DNA from: Edaphobacter aggregans DSM 19364
GTDB lineage: Bacteria > Acidobacteriota > Terriglobia > Terriglobales > Acidobacteriaceae
DNA: 35,850 bases
Direction of reading: 5' to 3'
Assembly: GCF_000745965.1 (NCBI RefSeq)
Contig: NZ_JQKI01000061.1
Location: 1 to 35,850, forward strand
The position numbers were made by a program, and so were the translations under genes. Positions within the stretch are counted from its first letter, which is position 1; every line of letters starts with the position of its first letter. The notes beneath the pieces are model-generated. The model worked only from the letters and a program-made list of their open reading frames with translations. It was not told the origin of the DNA and did not search any database. This document shows, one piece after another, positions 1 through 7,854 of the stretch.

Positions 1-225
1 CTCCAGCCCGCCATCAAGATACCGCTTGCCGATCTGCCATACCGCCTTGGCGGAAAGCCCCAGGTTGGCTCCCACCGCAGGCGTGGACTGTCCCTGATCC
101 AATTGACGCAAGGCCAAGGCGCGCAATGTCGTGCGTACCGACTGCAACCCGCCTCCTAACAACTGATCGATCTGCTGTCGATCTCGCTGCTTGAGTTCAA
201 TCTGAAGTCGTATGCCTCTGCTCAC
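1..225 (-). CDS. IS630-like transposase, N-terminal helix-turn-helix part, cut by the window edge
   Basis: The reverse strand opens with GTG at 225 and reads 75 codons to the window edge without a stop. The product is basic and Q/R/L-rich. Residues 30-72 (TTLRALALRQLDQGQ, VGANLGLSAKAVWQIGKRYL) form a helix-turn-helix of the kind that begins IS630-family transposases, which bind the element's terminal repeats. The DDE catalytic domain would lie outside the window, so integrity cannot be judged. A stand-alone HTH regulator is the alternative. The start is inferred from frame and length, and no convincing Shine-Dalgarno (SD) sequence is visible. Confidence 0.6.
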   Translation of the reverse strand, partial: MSRGIRLQIELKQRDRQQIDQLLGGGLQSVRTTLRALALRQLDQGQSTPAVGANLGLSAKAVWQIGKRYLDGGLE

Positions 226-427
226 TCCCCAGATATACAGCCAGCACCAGAACCCAACAAGCGCCTACATTGGTTACCTATACATGCGGCCACAGTACTA
301 GCAAGTTTGCCCTTCCGCCCCAGAATCCGCAACAAAAACGAGATCGCAGAAGGTGACAATCATCGCAAACCCCACCCTGCATGGAATGTTTTGGCGACAC
401 ACCCGACATCGAGGATACGTTTTGAGG

Positions 428-1222
428 TTATTCGCTGACGGTCCAGCCACCGTCGATAGCCAGCACCTGTCCCGTGATGTTTCTTGCTGCATCGCTCAGA
501 AGGAATATAGCGGCCTCTGCAATCTCGCGCGGATCGAGAAGATTTTCAGAGAGTGGTTGTTTGTGGCGAATGAATTCGAGGATGGCTGGATCATTCTGTG
601 CGCGGGCACTCATGGGAGAAGCAACGAGGCCAGGTGCTATCGCATTGATATTGATGCGGTGCGGCGCATAGTAGGCGGCAGCAGAGCGAGTCATAGAGAT
701 CACAGCACCTTTGCTTGCAGCATACGCATGTGTTGCAAAGAAGTCTTTTTGCGGGGAGTAAGCAAGGACGCTCGCCATATTGAGGATCGTGCCGCGCAGA
801 TTAGCGGGCATAACCGGATCCCGGGCGATAAAATATTGAAGCGCCGCGCGCGAGACGAGAAATGCGGTTGTTGCATTATTGGTGTGTGTTGTGTCCCATC
901 CAGCCAACGTGCACGCGTGGAGTGCGCCATCTCCAAAGCGGCGCCCACTGATTCCGACTGCGTGAAAGACTGCATCGAAGCTGCCAAACGTCTCTATGCA
1001 CTGGCGAAATGCGGCCTCAACTTCAGACTCCTCGGCAAGATCTGCACAATAGGTCTCGATCGATGCAGTCCGCGATGATAACTCACTCCTGAGGAAGTTG
1101 GTGGTGTCGGGATTTCGGTCTACCGCAAATACTTGCGCACCTTCCTTGAGAGCGAGGCGCGCTGTTTCCGCAGCCATGCCGGAGGCGCCCGCAATAAAAA
1201 GTGTCTTGCCACGGAGCCTCAT
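428..1222 (-). CDS. SDR-family NAD(P)-dependent oxidoreductase
   Basis: The 264-residue product has the normal length of a classical short-chain dehydrogenase. A glycine-rich nucleotide loop lies at residues 11-18 (AGASGMAA), with D61 of the CADL motif. Structural Asn is around 115-116, the catalytic Ser near 151, and the catalytic Y167xxxK171 sits in HAYAASKGA. The C-terminal 'GQVLAIDGGW' is typical of the family. The loop lacks the last Gly of the TGxxxGIG consensus, which is tolerated in the family. Its start overlaps the stop of the phosphotriesterase-like gene by ATGA, so it is the last gene of a three-gene operon. It probably oxidises a sugar or sugar-acid hydroxyl; the substrate is not readable from sequence. 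Confidence 0.92.
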   Translation of the reverse strand: MRLRGKTLFIAGASGMAAETARLALKEGAQVFAVDRNPDTTNFLRSELSSRTASIETYCADLAEESEVEAAFRQCIETFGSFDAVFHAVGISGRRFGDGALHACTLAGWDTTHTNNATTAFLVSRAALQYFIARDPVMPANLRGTILNMASVLAYSPQKDFFATHAYAASKGAVISMTRSAAAYYAPHRININAIAPGLVASPMSARAQNDPAILEFIRHKQPLSENLLDPREIAEAAIFLLSDAARNITGQVLAIDGGWTVSE

Positions 1223-2277
1223 CTCTCGGCCTCTCCCGGATTGATGCTCCCCTCGTATCGAGGGAGTCGCGGCTCAATTAAGGAGTTGCTTTCCGACAGA
1301 TTCGACTTCTGTGACGTGAGGTGAGCCAACGTCAGGGAATAAGCTCGGGCTGGATTATCGATGAATATTGCTCTCAGGTCTTCATCGGTGAAGCCAGCGT
1401 CGCGAAGCTGACGCGAAAAGGTATCCAGCAAAAAAGTCAGTCCTGGAGAGCCTCCAAAGGAGATCCAGTAACTGCTTCGCGCGGCATCCATACCAAGCAT
1501 GAGTTGTCGCAGAAATCCAAGGGAGGCCAGTTCGATCAATAGGTCGCGGGTCGGATTTTCCTGCGATTTCCAGCGAAACGCCGAGTCGTATTCAAGAAAT
1601 ACTCCACGCGAAAGAACCTCGCGATGGTACGCGATATCCGGTTTCCGGTCGAGGTGCGAGATGACGATGCTTGATGGAGGCAGGCCACATCTTTCAAACA
1701 GGTCGATCTGCATCATTGCTGCGGTTCCTTGCTCGGTATGCGTCATGATGGGAACGCCGGTCTTCGTGTGCGCAACGGCTGCCGCCTCGAAGATCTTCTG
1801 CTCTCTGGCGCCAATCGTGTTCAAATCACTCGCAACCTTTATGAGGCCTGCTCGGTGGACCGTGCGCTGCACATTGGGTCCATTGGTATCATTCGCGTCT
1901 ATTCCTTGCTCAATCTCATCAACGAATATCTGCGCGAGTTGTTCAAGATTGACGCGTGTGATCCACTGGCCGTGAGGATAATACTTTGCCTGATGCAGGC
2001 CTGTGGGACACAGTATGTGAACTCCGCTTTGCCTGGAAACACTCGCCAGTTTGACGACGTTCCGTCCACCTCCGCAAGGCATCGAATCCACCATGGCGCG
2101 GCCGCCGGCACGATAGAACGTACGTAGCTCCTCGGTGATCCGGGCCACGTCTTCCAGCAGAAAGTCAGGGTATTGTTGCGTGACAAAGCTGCGATCGATC
2201 ACGATGTGTTCATGGGCGTAGCAGACTCCTAATAGGGACGCATCAATATCGCCGAGAACGGTACGGATAACGCTCAT
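1219..2277 (-). CDS. Phosphotriesterase-family metal-dependent hydrolase, probable lactonase or esterase
   Basis: A 352-residue TIM-barrel amidohydrolase of the PTE/PHP family. The binuclear metal ligands are all visible: H22xH24 in AHEH, bridging K147 in GLIKV, H180 in MTHTE, H208 in ISHLD and D264 in LGMDAAR. The family includes organophosphate hydrolases, quorum lactonases and sugar-lactonases. Because the neighbours are sugar dehydrogenase-like, kinase and transporter genes, a sugar-derived lactone or ester is a more likely substrate than an organophosphate (inference). It overlaps the genes on both sides by ATGA, indicating translational coupling and shared regulation. The C-terminal 35 residues after 'LAHLTSQ' look like a non-conserved tail. 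Confidence 0.9.
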   Translation of the reverse strand: MSVIRTVLGDIDASLLGVCYAHEHIVIDRSFVTQQYPDFLLEDVARITEELRTFYRAGGRAMVDSMPCGGGRNVVKLASVSRQSGVHILCPTGLHQAKYYPHGQWITRVNLEQLAQIFVDEIEQGIDANDTNGPNVQRTVHRAGLIKVASDLNTIGAREQKIFEAAAVAHTKTGVPIMTHTEQGTAAMMQIDLFERCGLPPSSIVISHLDRKPDIAYHREVLSRGVFLEYDSAFRWKSQENPTRDLLIELASLGFLRQLMLGMDAARSSYWISFGGSPGLTFLLDTFSRQLRDAGFTDEDLRAIFIDNPARAYSLTLAHLTSQKSNLSESNSLIEPRLPRYEGSINPGEAER

Positions 2278-3611
2278 ACATTGACCTGCCGTTTTAGTTC
2301 GAGGATGGCTTGCGACGCGAGTAGGCGGTCTCGCAATCGAGGAAAGGGAATAGCTCGCGTGTGCGAATTATGTTTGCTGCAATAAGCTGCGGCTATGCCG
2401 GCCGCGTGTCCCATTGCCATGCATTGGGCCATGGAACGTACGCTTGCGTGAGCATCATGCGAGGAAGAGAAACATCGTCCGACCACTAAGAGATTTTCGA
2501 GGCTCTGAGGAAGTAAGGTGCGATAAGGAATACCGACACATTCCCCGTCGGGAAGATACTCCCAACGCGTTACATCCCCTGGACCGTGCTCCTCAATGGG
2601 AGCGCCACAAAGGCCGATCTGATCCTCGAACTGTCGCGCGGTTAAGACATCTTCTCTAGTGAGTACATAGTCTCCGATGACCCGTCGTGTCTCCCGCACA
2701 CCTATTTGCGTGCTGAAGGAGGCGAGGTCTGCATTCGTATATCCCGGTACGCATTCCCGAAGAAAGCGGATGTATTCCAATGCCTGCCTGCGGCCCTCCA
2801 TTTCGGCTCCGCTTAAGAAGGCAGGATCGGTAGCGTTCACCATTTGTCCAGGACGACGGTCGAAAGATTTCACGCGCGTGAGATTGGTCGCTAGAACACC
2901 GTTGATCGTCGTTATATGGTCGCTGCCTTCACGGCGAGGAAGGGCATATCCATGATCTGCAGCTTGCCCCATAATCTTATGGAGTTCCTTTTTATCGATC
3001 GTGCGACGCGCATCGATGTCGACATTGCACATCCGAAAAGTAGTTGTGAGCGATTGAGCGTCTTGGTGCTCGCCTGCCAGCTCAAAGGGTGCGTCCGCCC
3101 AGTAGCAGAGATCTGCATCTCCCGATGCATCGATGAATGTCTTTGCCTCAACCTTTGCCAGGCCCTTCCGCGTGGCAACGATAAGGCCGACAATACGATT
3201 GTCACGGACGATTACATCTTGTACCCAGCAATTCAGCAGGACGCGAGCTCCCGCGTCTTGAGCAAGACGTTCCCACGCGCACTTCAGATATTCAGGGTTA
3301 TAGGTGATCCCTTGGCCAGCACCATAGGTATTAGGGCGCTCAATGATCTTGTCCAGGCGCCTCAGCTCTGAGATCACGTCGTCCGCGATACCGCCAACGA
3401 CTTTATGAGGTTGCGAACCGGGGGTGTAGAACCCATAGAACGTGTCAAGAACTGCTGTACTCGTTCCTCCGAGAAAAGGGTGCCGCTCCAGCAGAAGGAC
3501 CGATGCATTTTCCCTTGCTGCCGCGATGGCAGCGCATGAGCCTGCTGAACCGGAGCCGACAACGACAACGTCCACGGCCGTCAGAACTTCTAAAGTTTGG
3601 GTGTACTGCAT
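2274..3611 (-). CDS. FAD-dependent oxidoreductase (FAD_oxidored / PF12831-like)
   Basis: The 445-residue protein starts with a Rossmann FAD-binding fold: beta strand DVVVVGSGSAG (GxGxxG at about 19-24), the ribose-binding acidic residue in LLLERH (E42), and the GGTST loop at 48-52. A second conserved patch is 'FIDASGDADLCYWA', and the C-terminal segment 'LLPQSLENLLVVGRCFSSSHDAHASVRS' closes the FAD site. This arrangement fits the FAD_oxidored family, which is often found beside polysaccharide-use genes. It is the first gene of the minus-strand operon, reading away from the SIS/ROK/RhaT operon. No SD precedes ATG 3611, so initiation may be leaderless or weak. The substrate is unknown; C-OH oxidation of a sugar is the simplest inference. 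Confidence 0.88.
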   Translation of the reverse strand: MQYTQTLEVLTAVDVVVVGSGSAGSCAAIAAARENASVLLLERHPFLGGTSTAVLDTFYGFYTPGSQPHKVVGGIADDVISELRRLDKIIERPNTYGAGQGITYNPEYLKCAWERLAQDAGARVLLNCWVQDVIVRDNRIVGLIVATRKGLAKVEAKTFIDASGDADLCYWADAPFELAGEHQDAQSLTTTFRMCNVDIDARRTIDKKELHKIMGQAADHGYALPRREGSDHITTINGVLATNLTRVKSFDRRPGQMVNATDPAFLSGAEMEGRRQALEYIRFLRECVPGYTNADLASFSTQIGVRETRRVIGDYVLTREDVLTARQFEDQIGLCGAPIEEHGPGDVTRWEYLPDGECVGIPYRTLLPQSLENLLVVGRCFSSSHDAHASVRSMAQCMAMGHAAGIAAAYCSKHNSHTRAIPFPRLRDRLLASQAILELKRQVNV

Positions 3612-3776
3612 AACTTATGGTCATTGTTTCTATATAAGTGCGTATTTGTCAATAAAACACGCAATAAAGTTGACTGGTGGCGAACGGTCGCATAAGCTTT
3701 CCGTGTGGCGAGGGCTCGGGAATTGAGAGCTTATGCTCTATCTACCCTGGCTAGCTTGACCTATTTCAATCAGGGG
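3612..3776. promoter_or_regulatory. Divergent promoter region of the two sugar operons
   Basis: This 165-base stretch separates the two divergently read operons. It contains the motif AACACGCAAT-AAAG-TTGACT at 3656-3675, which recurs upstream of the TonB receptor. GTCAA (3648-3652) and TTGAC (3670-3674) form an inverted pair around it, and GCGTATTT (3640-3647) is an imperfect inverse of AAAACACGC (3654-3662). TTGACT (3670-3675) with TAAGCT (3693-3698), 17 bases apart, is a possible plus-strand promoter, so a protein bound at the motif would cover its -35. On the minus strand TTGACA (3652-3647) is a good -35 but lacks a well-spaced -10. Confidence 0.5.
3656..3675 (+). promoter_or_regulatory. 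Candidate DeoR-family operator, copy 1
   Basis: The sequence matches AACRCGCAATWWWSTTGACT at every position and differs from the copy at 7644 only at degenerate positions. It sits between the divergent operons and overlaps a possible -35 hexamer. Assigning it to the DeoR regulator encoded at 6720-7517 is an inference from its repetition within this gene cluster. Confidence 0.45.
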
Positions 3777-4559
3777 ATGACGAACAAAGTGAGTGCGGCT
3801 GAAAACTATTTCCAGATAGCAACCAAGCTTTTGCAACGGTTCCACGAGACCCAGACAGCAAATGTCGACCGGGCGGCCGAGATTTGCGCAAACGCGATCG
3901 CGAAGAAAGGTTTGGTCTTTGTTTTTGGTTCAGGACATTCGCGGTTTATGTGCGATGAAATGACACCGCGTCAGGGAGGAATTGTAGGCTTCGTCGCTTT
4001 AGTCGAACTTGCTTTCTCAAATCATTCGGCGATCGTCGGCTCCAACGGTTTGCGTGTTCCGCTCTTTCTGGAAAAGTACGTTGGATTGGGCGAAGAGATT
4101 CTCAAGAGCTTTAAGTTCGGTCCGCATGATGCCATTTTGTTGGTGTCTACAAGCGGCATTCGCCCGCTCATTGTGGATATGGCCATGGGAGCTCGCGAAC
4201 GGGGAATGAAGGTTATTGGTTTGGTTTCGCGGCAACATTCCGATCAATCTTCAGCCACTCATCCTTCGGGTAATAAGTTGCTGGATCTTGCCGATGTGGT
4301 CATCGATAATCAGTGCCCTCCAGGAGACTGCGCCCAAGTGATCGATGGATTGGATTGGCCCACCGGCCCCGTCTCCACGCTAACCGGTGCGATGGCGGTC
4401 AATATGGTCCGGTCTTCTACAGCTGAAAAGCTCATCGCGCGGGGCATCTCGCCTGTGGTTCTCCCGAGTCACCATTTCCCAGGGCAGCAAAAGCCGGAAG
4501 ATGCTCTGGAAACCTTCTACGAGGAATATCGAAAAAGCCTGGCACATCTCTATATATAG
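3777..4559 (+). CDS. SIS-domain sugar-phosphate isomerase/binding protein
   Basis: From ATG 3777 the product is 260 residues, the usual size of single-SIS-domain proteins annotated as 'sugar isomerase domain-containing' (SIS_2-like). The phosphosugar-binding elements are visible as VFGSGHSR (about 50-56) and the Ser-rich loop VSTSGIRP (123-130). Both are typical of the Rossmann-like SIS fold that binds phosphorylated (amino)sugars. It is the first gene of the plus-strand operon, with a ROK kinase 43 bases downstream, so it probably acts on that kinase's product. The start is uncertain: the reading frame is open from GTG 3705, and the purine-rich CAGGGG directly abuts ATG 3777, too close for a good SD. 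GTG 3789 is a further alternative. Confidence 0.85.
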   Translation: MTNKVSAAENYFQIATKLLQRFHETQTANVDRAAEICANAIAKKGLVFVFGSGHSRFMCDEMTPRQGGIVGFVALVELAFSNHSAIVGSNGLRVPLFLEKYVGLGEEILKSFKFGPHDAILLVSTSGIRPLIVDMAMGARERGMKVIGLVSRQHSDQSSATHPSGNKLLDLADVVIDNQCPPGDCAQVIDGLDWPTGPVSTLTGAMAVNMVRSSTAEKLIARGISPVVLPSHHFPGQQKPEDALETFYEEYRKSLAHLYI

Positions 4560-4602
4560 ATTTCTGATGTGGTTTTATGTCGGCTCTGGGGTGCAGATAG
4601 CG

Positions 4603-5616
4603 ATGCTTGAAGTGTTGGCAGGTGTGGACGTTGGCGGAACGAGAATGAAGGTCGGGATCGCAGACGCGTCAGGAACGCTGCTGGCCAGCGACATCACGGA
4701 GTCGGCGAGCTTTGAGGATCTCGAAGCCTTCCTGCGTTCGATCTCCAACAAGATCAAGACAATGGTTGCCGATGTCGCTGGCGTACTGATAGGAACGGGA
4801 GTCGGATGCCCAGGCAGGATTGATTTCAAGGAAGGACGAGTGGTTTGGCTGCGAAGCAAACTCGAGTTTCTTGAAGGAGTATCGCTGTCTGAGCGGCTTG
4901 GAGAAACGCTATCGTGCCGCGTTGTTGTCGACAACGATGTAAATACGATTCTTTCCGGGGAGATGCGGTTTGGTGCTGGCAAGGGCTATCAGTCGGCAAT
5001 TGGTATCACTGTGGGAACCGGTATTGGCGGCGCGCTCGTCTCGGATGGCCGTATGTTGCGCGGAAAGAACTGGGCGGCCGGCCATTTCGGTTACATGTCG
5101 AGTGATCCCTCCGGCCCCAGACATATTTGCGGAAACACGGGAATCTTTGAGGAGCATGCCTCACATAGCGGAATAGCGCGCCAAGTGCACAAGGCACTCG
5201 CAGAAGGAGAATCGTCACCTTTGACCAAGTTAGTCGCTGACGACCAAGAGCTTGGACTGCGCGAATTGTTTGATGCCATCGAAGCGGGAGACCCGCTGGC
5301 TTGCCGGTTGGGCACCAAGTTGATCTCAGAGCTTGGAGTGATGGTCGCGAACCTGGTCTACGCTCTCGATCCGGAACTGATTCTCGTCGGCGGTGGTTTG
5401 ATAAGTCATCGACCAAACCTCCTGGATCTTATCCGGCGGGAGGTCGAGACGAGGGTCGAATTTCTGCAATCTGGCGCAACAAAGATTCTTCCGATGCAGT
5501 TGGGCGACGCCGCTGGCGTCTATGGCGGCGTTGCGCTCGCGTTAGAGGCCATTGCTTCAACCGGGCGCGTTATCCATTCAGATGCCAGCATGGAGCGGAA
5601 ATTCGATCGAATATGA
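4603..5616 (+). CDS. ROK-family sugar kinase with degenerate zinc motif
   Basis: From ATG 4603 the 337-residue product matches the ROK kinase length. It has the phosphate-1 motif AGVDVGGTRMKVG (6-18), the catalytic-loop motif VVDNDVNT, phosphate-2 VGTGIGGALV, and the sugar-binding GHFGYM patch. ROK proteins normally carry CxCGxxGCxE to bind zinc. Here the patch reads H-I-C-G-N-T-G-I-F-E, so the first Cys is His and the third is Ile. Zinc binding may be weakened or use His. The frame is open upstream to 4387, inside the SIS gene, and ATG 4566 and GTG 4591 are alternative starts. Its stop overlaps the transporter start by ATGA, indicating coupling. The likely reaction is ATP-dependent phosphorylation of an imported sugar. 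Confidence 0.9.
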   Translation: MLEVLAGVDVGGTRMKVGIADASGTLLASDITESASFEDLEAFLRSISNKIKTMVADVAGVLIGTGVGCPGRIDFKEGRVVWLRSKLEFLEGVSLSERLGETLSCRVVVDNDVNTILSGEMRFGAGKGYQSAIGITVGTGIGGALVSDGRMLRGKNWAAGHFGYMSSDPSGPRHICGNTGIFEEHASHSGIARQVHKALAEGESSPLTKLVADDQELGLRELFDAIEAGDPLACRLGTKLISELGVMVANLVYALDPELILVGGGLISHRPNLLDLIRREVETRVEFLQSGATKILPMQLGDAAGVYGGVALALEAIASTGRVIHSDASMERKFDRI

Positions 5617-6611
5617 TCCTTGCAGCGTTAGTGATGGTCATCCTTGCGGGCAGTATGAATGGCAGCTTTGCTGCTCCAATGAGCCGTATTCGCGGTTGGC
5701 AGTGGGAGCACATCTGGTTGCTCTGGTCGATCCTGGCAATGTTTGTCCTTCCTTCAAGCGTCTGCTTCGCAACTGTGCCTCATCTGGGGAGTGTCTATCG
5801 CATAGCCGGTGCATCGGCTCTTGGGGCGACGGCTCTCTATGGAATGCTCTGGGGCGCAGGCACTGTTTTGTTTGGTCTTGGGATCTCGCGGGTAGGCATC
5901 GCCTTGAGTTTTGGAATCATTCTGGGTACGTCTTCTGCGGTGGGCACACTCGTTCCTCTGCTTGTCCTTCGCCATGGCGTGTTTCTTCGTGCTGATCGCC
6001 TCGTACTGATAGGAACAGCCTGCGTGTTAGTCGGGGTAGCGTTCAATGCTCGTGGAGGATTGTTGCGCGAGGCGAACCGTTCAGAAGGAAGCGAGCGAAG
6101 CTTTATCACCGGCTTGTTTCTCTGTTTTCTATCAGGGATCGGATCAAGCTGTATGAGTTTGGCGCTTAATGAAGCGACACCCGTTTCAGATGCAGCTGTA
6201 AGATTGGGCGCATCGCAAGGCACGGCCTTGAATGCGGTATGGCCAATTCTTCTCGGCGGAGGGATGCTAGTCAACGTTTTGTATTGCTTGTCTTTAATGA
6301 TTCGTAACAAGAACATCTCGCAGTTGCAACAATCAACCGTAGTGAATATCGCATGGGTCATACTCATGGCAATTCTTTGGTCAGGAAGCAACTTCCTGTA
6401 TGGAGCTGGCGCTCGCTCGCTGGGGCCCCTCGGATTGGTTGTGGGATGGCCGATCTTCATGGCTGTTATTGTCTTGTCGGCGAACGTCTGGGGGCTGTTA
6501 AAAGGCGAATGGCATAGTGCGGAACGGGGATCCGTGCTGTGGGCTGCATCGGGATGCCTGTTGCTCATTATTGGTGTCTGGTTCGTTGCGTGGGCCGGGA
6601 ACAACACCTAG
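5613..6611 (+). CDS. RhaT-family (L-rhamnose/proton symporter-like) sugar permease
   Basis: The start ATG 5613 overlaps the ROK stop (ATGA), giving 332 residues with about ten hydrophobic helices, the normal length and topology of RhaT-type inner-membrane symporters. The N-terminal signature 'GSMNGSFAAPMSRIRGW' closely follows the family pattern GS-NGSFAxPMK-. A second family-like patch is 'NFLYGAGARSLGPLGLVVGWPIF' near residues 265-288. RhaT imports L-rhamnose with protons, but acidobacterial and planctomycete paralogues probably carry other deoxy- or neutral sugars, so I give no gene symbol. It is the last gene of the SIS-ROK-transporter operon and converges with the regulator gene. No clear terminator is visible in 6612-6719. 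Confidence 0.9.
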   Translation: MILAALVMVILAGSMNGSFAAPMSRIRGWQWEHIWLLWSILAMFVLPSSVCFATVPHLGSVYRIAGASALGATALYGMLWGAGTVLFGLGISRVGIALSFGIILGTSSAVGTLVPLLVLRHGVFLRADRLVLIGTACVLVGVAFNARGGLLREANRSEGSERSFITGLFLCFLSGIGSSCMSLALNEATPVSDAAVRLGASQGTALNAVWPILLGGGMLVNVLYCLSLMIRNKNISQLQQSTVVNIAWVILMAILWSGSNFLYGAGARSLGPLGLVVGWPIFMAVIVLSANVWGLLKGEWHSAERGSVLWAASGCLLLIIGVWFVAWAGNNT

Positions 6612-6719
6612 TGAAACCTGGGACCATGAGTCCATATACCGCGGCATCGTCCGAGGTGGGACGAGCAATAAGATTCGAGACCATCACGCGGTGTGTCGCA
6701 TTCGAGCTTGAAGACAGTA

Positions 6720-7517
6720 TCAGACCCGTTTGACTTCGATTTCGCGGTCAATGAAAGGCTGAACCAGTTCCTCGGAGGCCTCGACGCCAGTGATAATCAT
6801 GTCAATGGAGTTCAGGCTTGCAACTACATTGGGAGCGACAACAGAGAACTTCGTGTGATCGACCACGACGATCTTCTTTCTTGAACGCTCAACAAAAACC
6901 CGATTGACCGCGGCTTCTTCATGGTGAAAGTCCGTCAATCCTTTTTCAATGCTGATTCCATTTACACCCAGAAACAGCCGATCGCAATTGATCTTCTGCG
7001 CGGATTCGATAGCTCCTGGACCAACGAGAGAGAACCATGCTCCTCGCATCACTCCGCCTGTGAGGGACACTGTCAGATTATTGCGGCGCGAAAATTCCAT
7101 TGCCATGTTCACGGCATTCGTGAACAACGTGACCTTCAATCCCATCGGGATATTGCGAGCGACAAGCGTCGTCGTTGTCCCGGCACTAATCGCTACGGTT
7201 TCGCCATTCTGAATCATCGAAGCCGCAGCGATGCCAATGCGCTTCTTTTCGTCGCTCTGATTCTGAACTTGTTCCTGGAAGGAGGAGTCGGTTGTAAACG
7301 CTTCATAGATAAGCGGCTCGAGAGAGATTGCGCCGCCATGCTCCCGACGTAGAAGTCCTTGCGACTCCAAAACCTCTAGATCGCGGCGAATCGTCGATGC
7401 GGAGACACCAAAAGACGCACACATCTCCTCCACGGATATCGAACTGGACGCAGTGAGAGAAGACAGAATTTTTTGCAGGCGCTCCCGCCGCCCTGCATTG
7501 TTCCGTGGCAGTTCCAT
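6720..7517 (-). CDS. DeoR/GlpR-family transcriptional regulator of sugar metabolism
   Basis: From ATG 7517 the product is 265 residues, standard for DeoR. The N-terminal winged helix (about 8-60) contains 'SVEEMCASFGVSASTIRRDL' and the characteristic 'LLRREHGGA'. The C-terminal DeoR sensor domain has a sugar-phosphate site like that of ISOCOT-fold proteins: 'ISAGTTTTLVARNI', 'NAVNMAMEF', 'LTGGVM', and 'VVVDHTKF' with its conserved DxxK/H signature. The frame is open to 7652, but that extension has no domain features. DeoR repressors usually sense a phosphorylated intermediate, which here would be made by the adjacent ROK kinase or SIS protein. Candidate operators lie at 3656, 7644 and 7734. 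It converges with the transporter gene. Confidence 0.93.
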   Translation of the reverse strand: MELPRNNAGRRERLQKILSSLTASSSISVEEMCASFGVSASTIRRDLEVLESQGLLRREHGGAISLEPLIYEAFTTDSSFQEQVQNQSDEKKRIGIAAASMIQNGETVAISAGTTTTLVARNIPMGLKVTLFTNAVNMAMEFSRRNNLTVSLTGGVMRGAWFSLVGPGAIESAQKINCDRLFLGVNGISIEKGLTDFHHEEAAVNRVFVERSRKKIVVVDHTKFSVVAPNVVASLNSIDMIITGVEASEELVQPFIDREIEVKRV

Positions 7518-7643
7518 GTATCGAATGTACAGGAAAGTCGCGCGAAATCGACCTATTCGAGCAGTTCCGCGACGCGGTTTGCAACTGGCTTGAACGCTGT
7601 TTGTTGCCCATCTAGTGCAGATAAAATGCTCATTGCAATCGAT

Positions 7644-7663
7644 AACGCGCAATTATCTTGACT
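7644..7663 (+). promoter_or_regulatory. Candidate DeoR-family operator, copy 2
   Basis: AACGCGCAAT-TATC-TTGACT matches the copy at 3656 at 16 of 20 positions, the differences being one A/G change and three in the A/T/S spacer. It lies between deoR (start 7517, minus) and the TonB receptor (start 7855, plus), where it could control both. GATAA (7641) and TTATC (7653) form an overlapping inverted pair. A TATATT lies at 7683, 19 bases after TTGACT. Confidence 0.45.
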
Positions 7664-7733
7664 GATAATATCCTTCACAGCTATATTTCCTGCCTGTAAT
7701 CGCATATCCGATCCGCGAGTTCTTCAAAGCAGT

Positions 7734-7764
7734 AACGCGCAATTTCAAGAGCAATCGCTTGACT
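7734..7764 (+). promoter_or_regulatory. Looser third copy of the GCAAT/TTGACT motif
   Basis: AACGCGCAAT at 7734-7743 is identical to the left half of the 7644 site. A second GCAAT (7751) is followed by C-G-C and then TTGACT (7759-7764), so the right half is present with extra sequence between the halves. The purine-rich GGGAGG at about 7839 then serves as a distant SD for the receptor gene at 7855. Confidence 0.3.
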
Positions 7765-7854
7765 TGCAGAGGTCTGTTGCGTGCAGGAATCATGACACGC
7801 TTTCACCCTTTGCCTTTACGACTGCGGATCGATTTTTGGGAGGTTGTTTAGACC

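Noticed and set aside
353..1078. Long plus-strand ORF (241 codons) across the SDR gene
   Set aside because: It is the shadow of the SDR on the other strand, rich in Arg/Cys and without a motif; the SDR has full family motifs.
4387..4602. Longer N-terminus of the ROK kinase
   Set aside because: It runs inside the SIS coding sequence, is Ser/Arg-rich, and the ROK phosphate motif sits at the expected distance from ATG 4603.
5837..6607. 256-codon minus-strand ORF antisense to the transporter
   Set aside because: It is Pro/Arg/Thr-rich with no domain; the RhaT-family plus-strand protein explains the frame.
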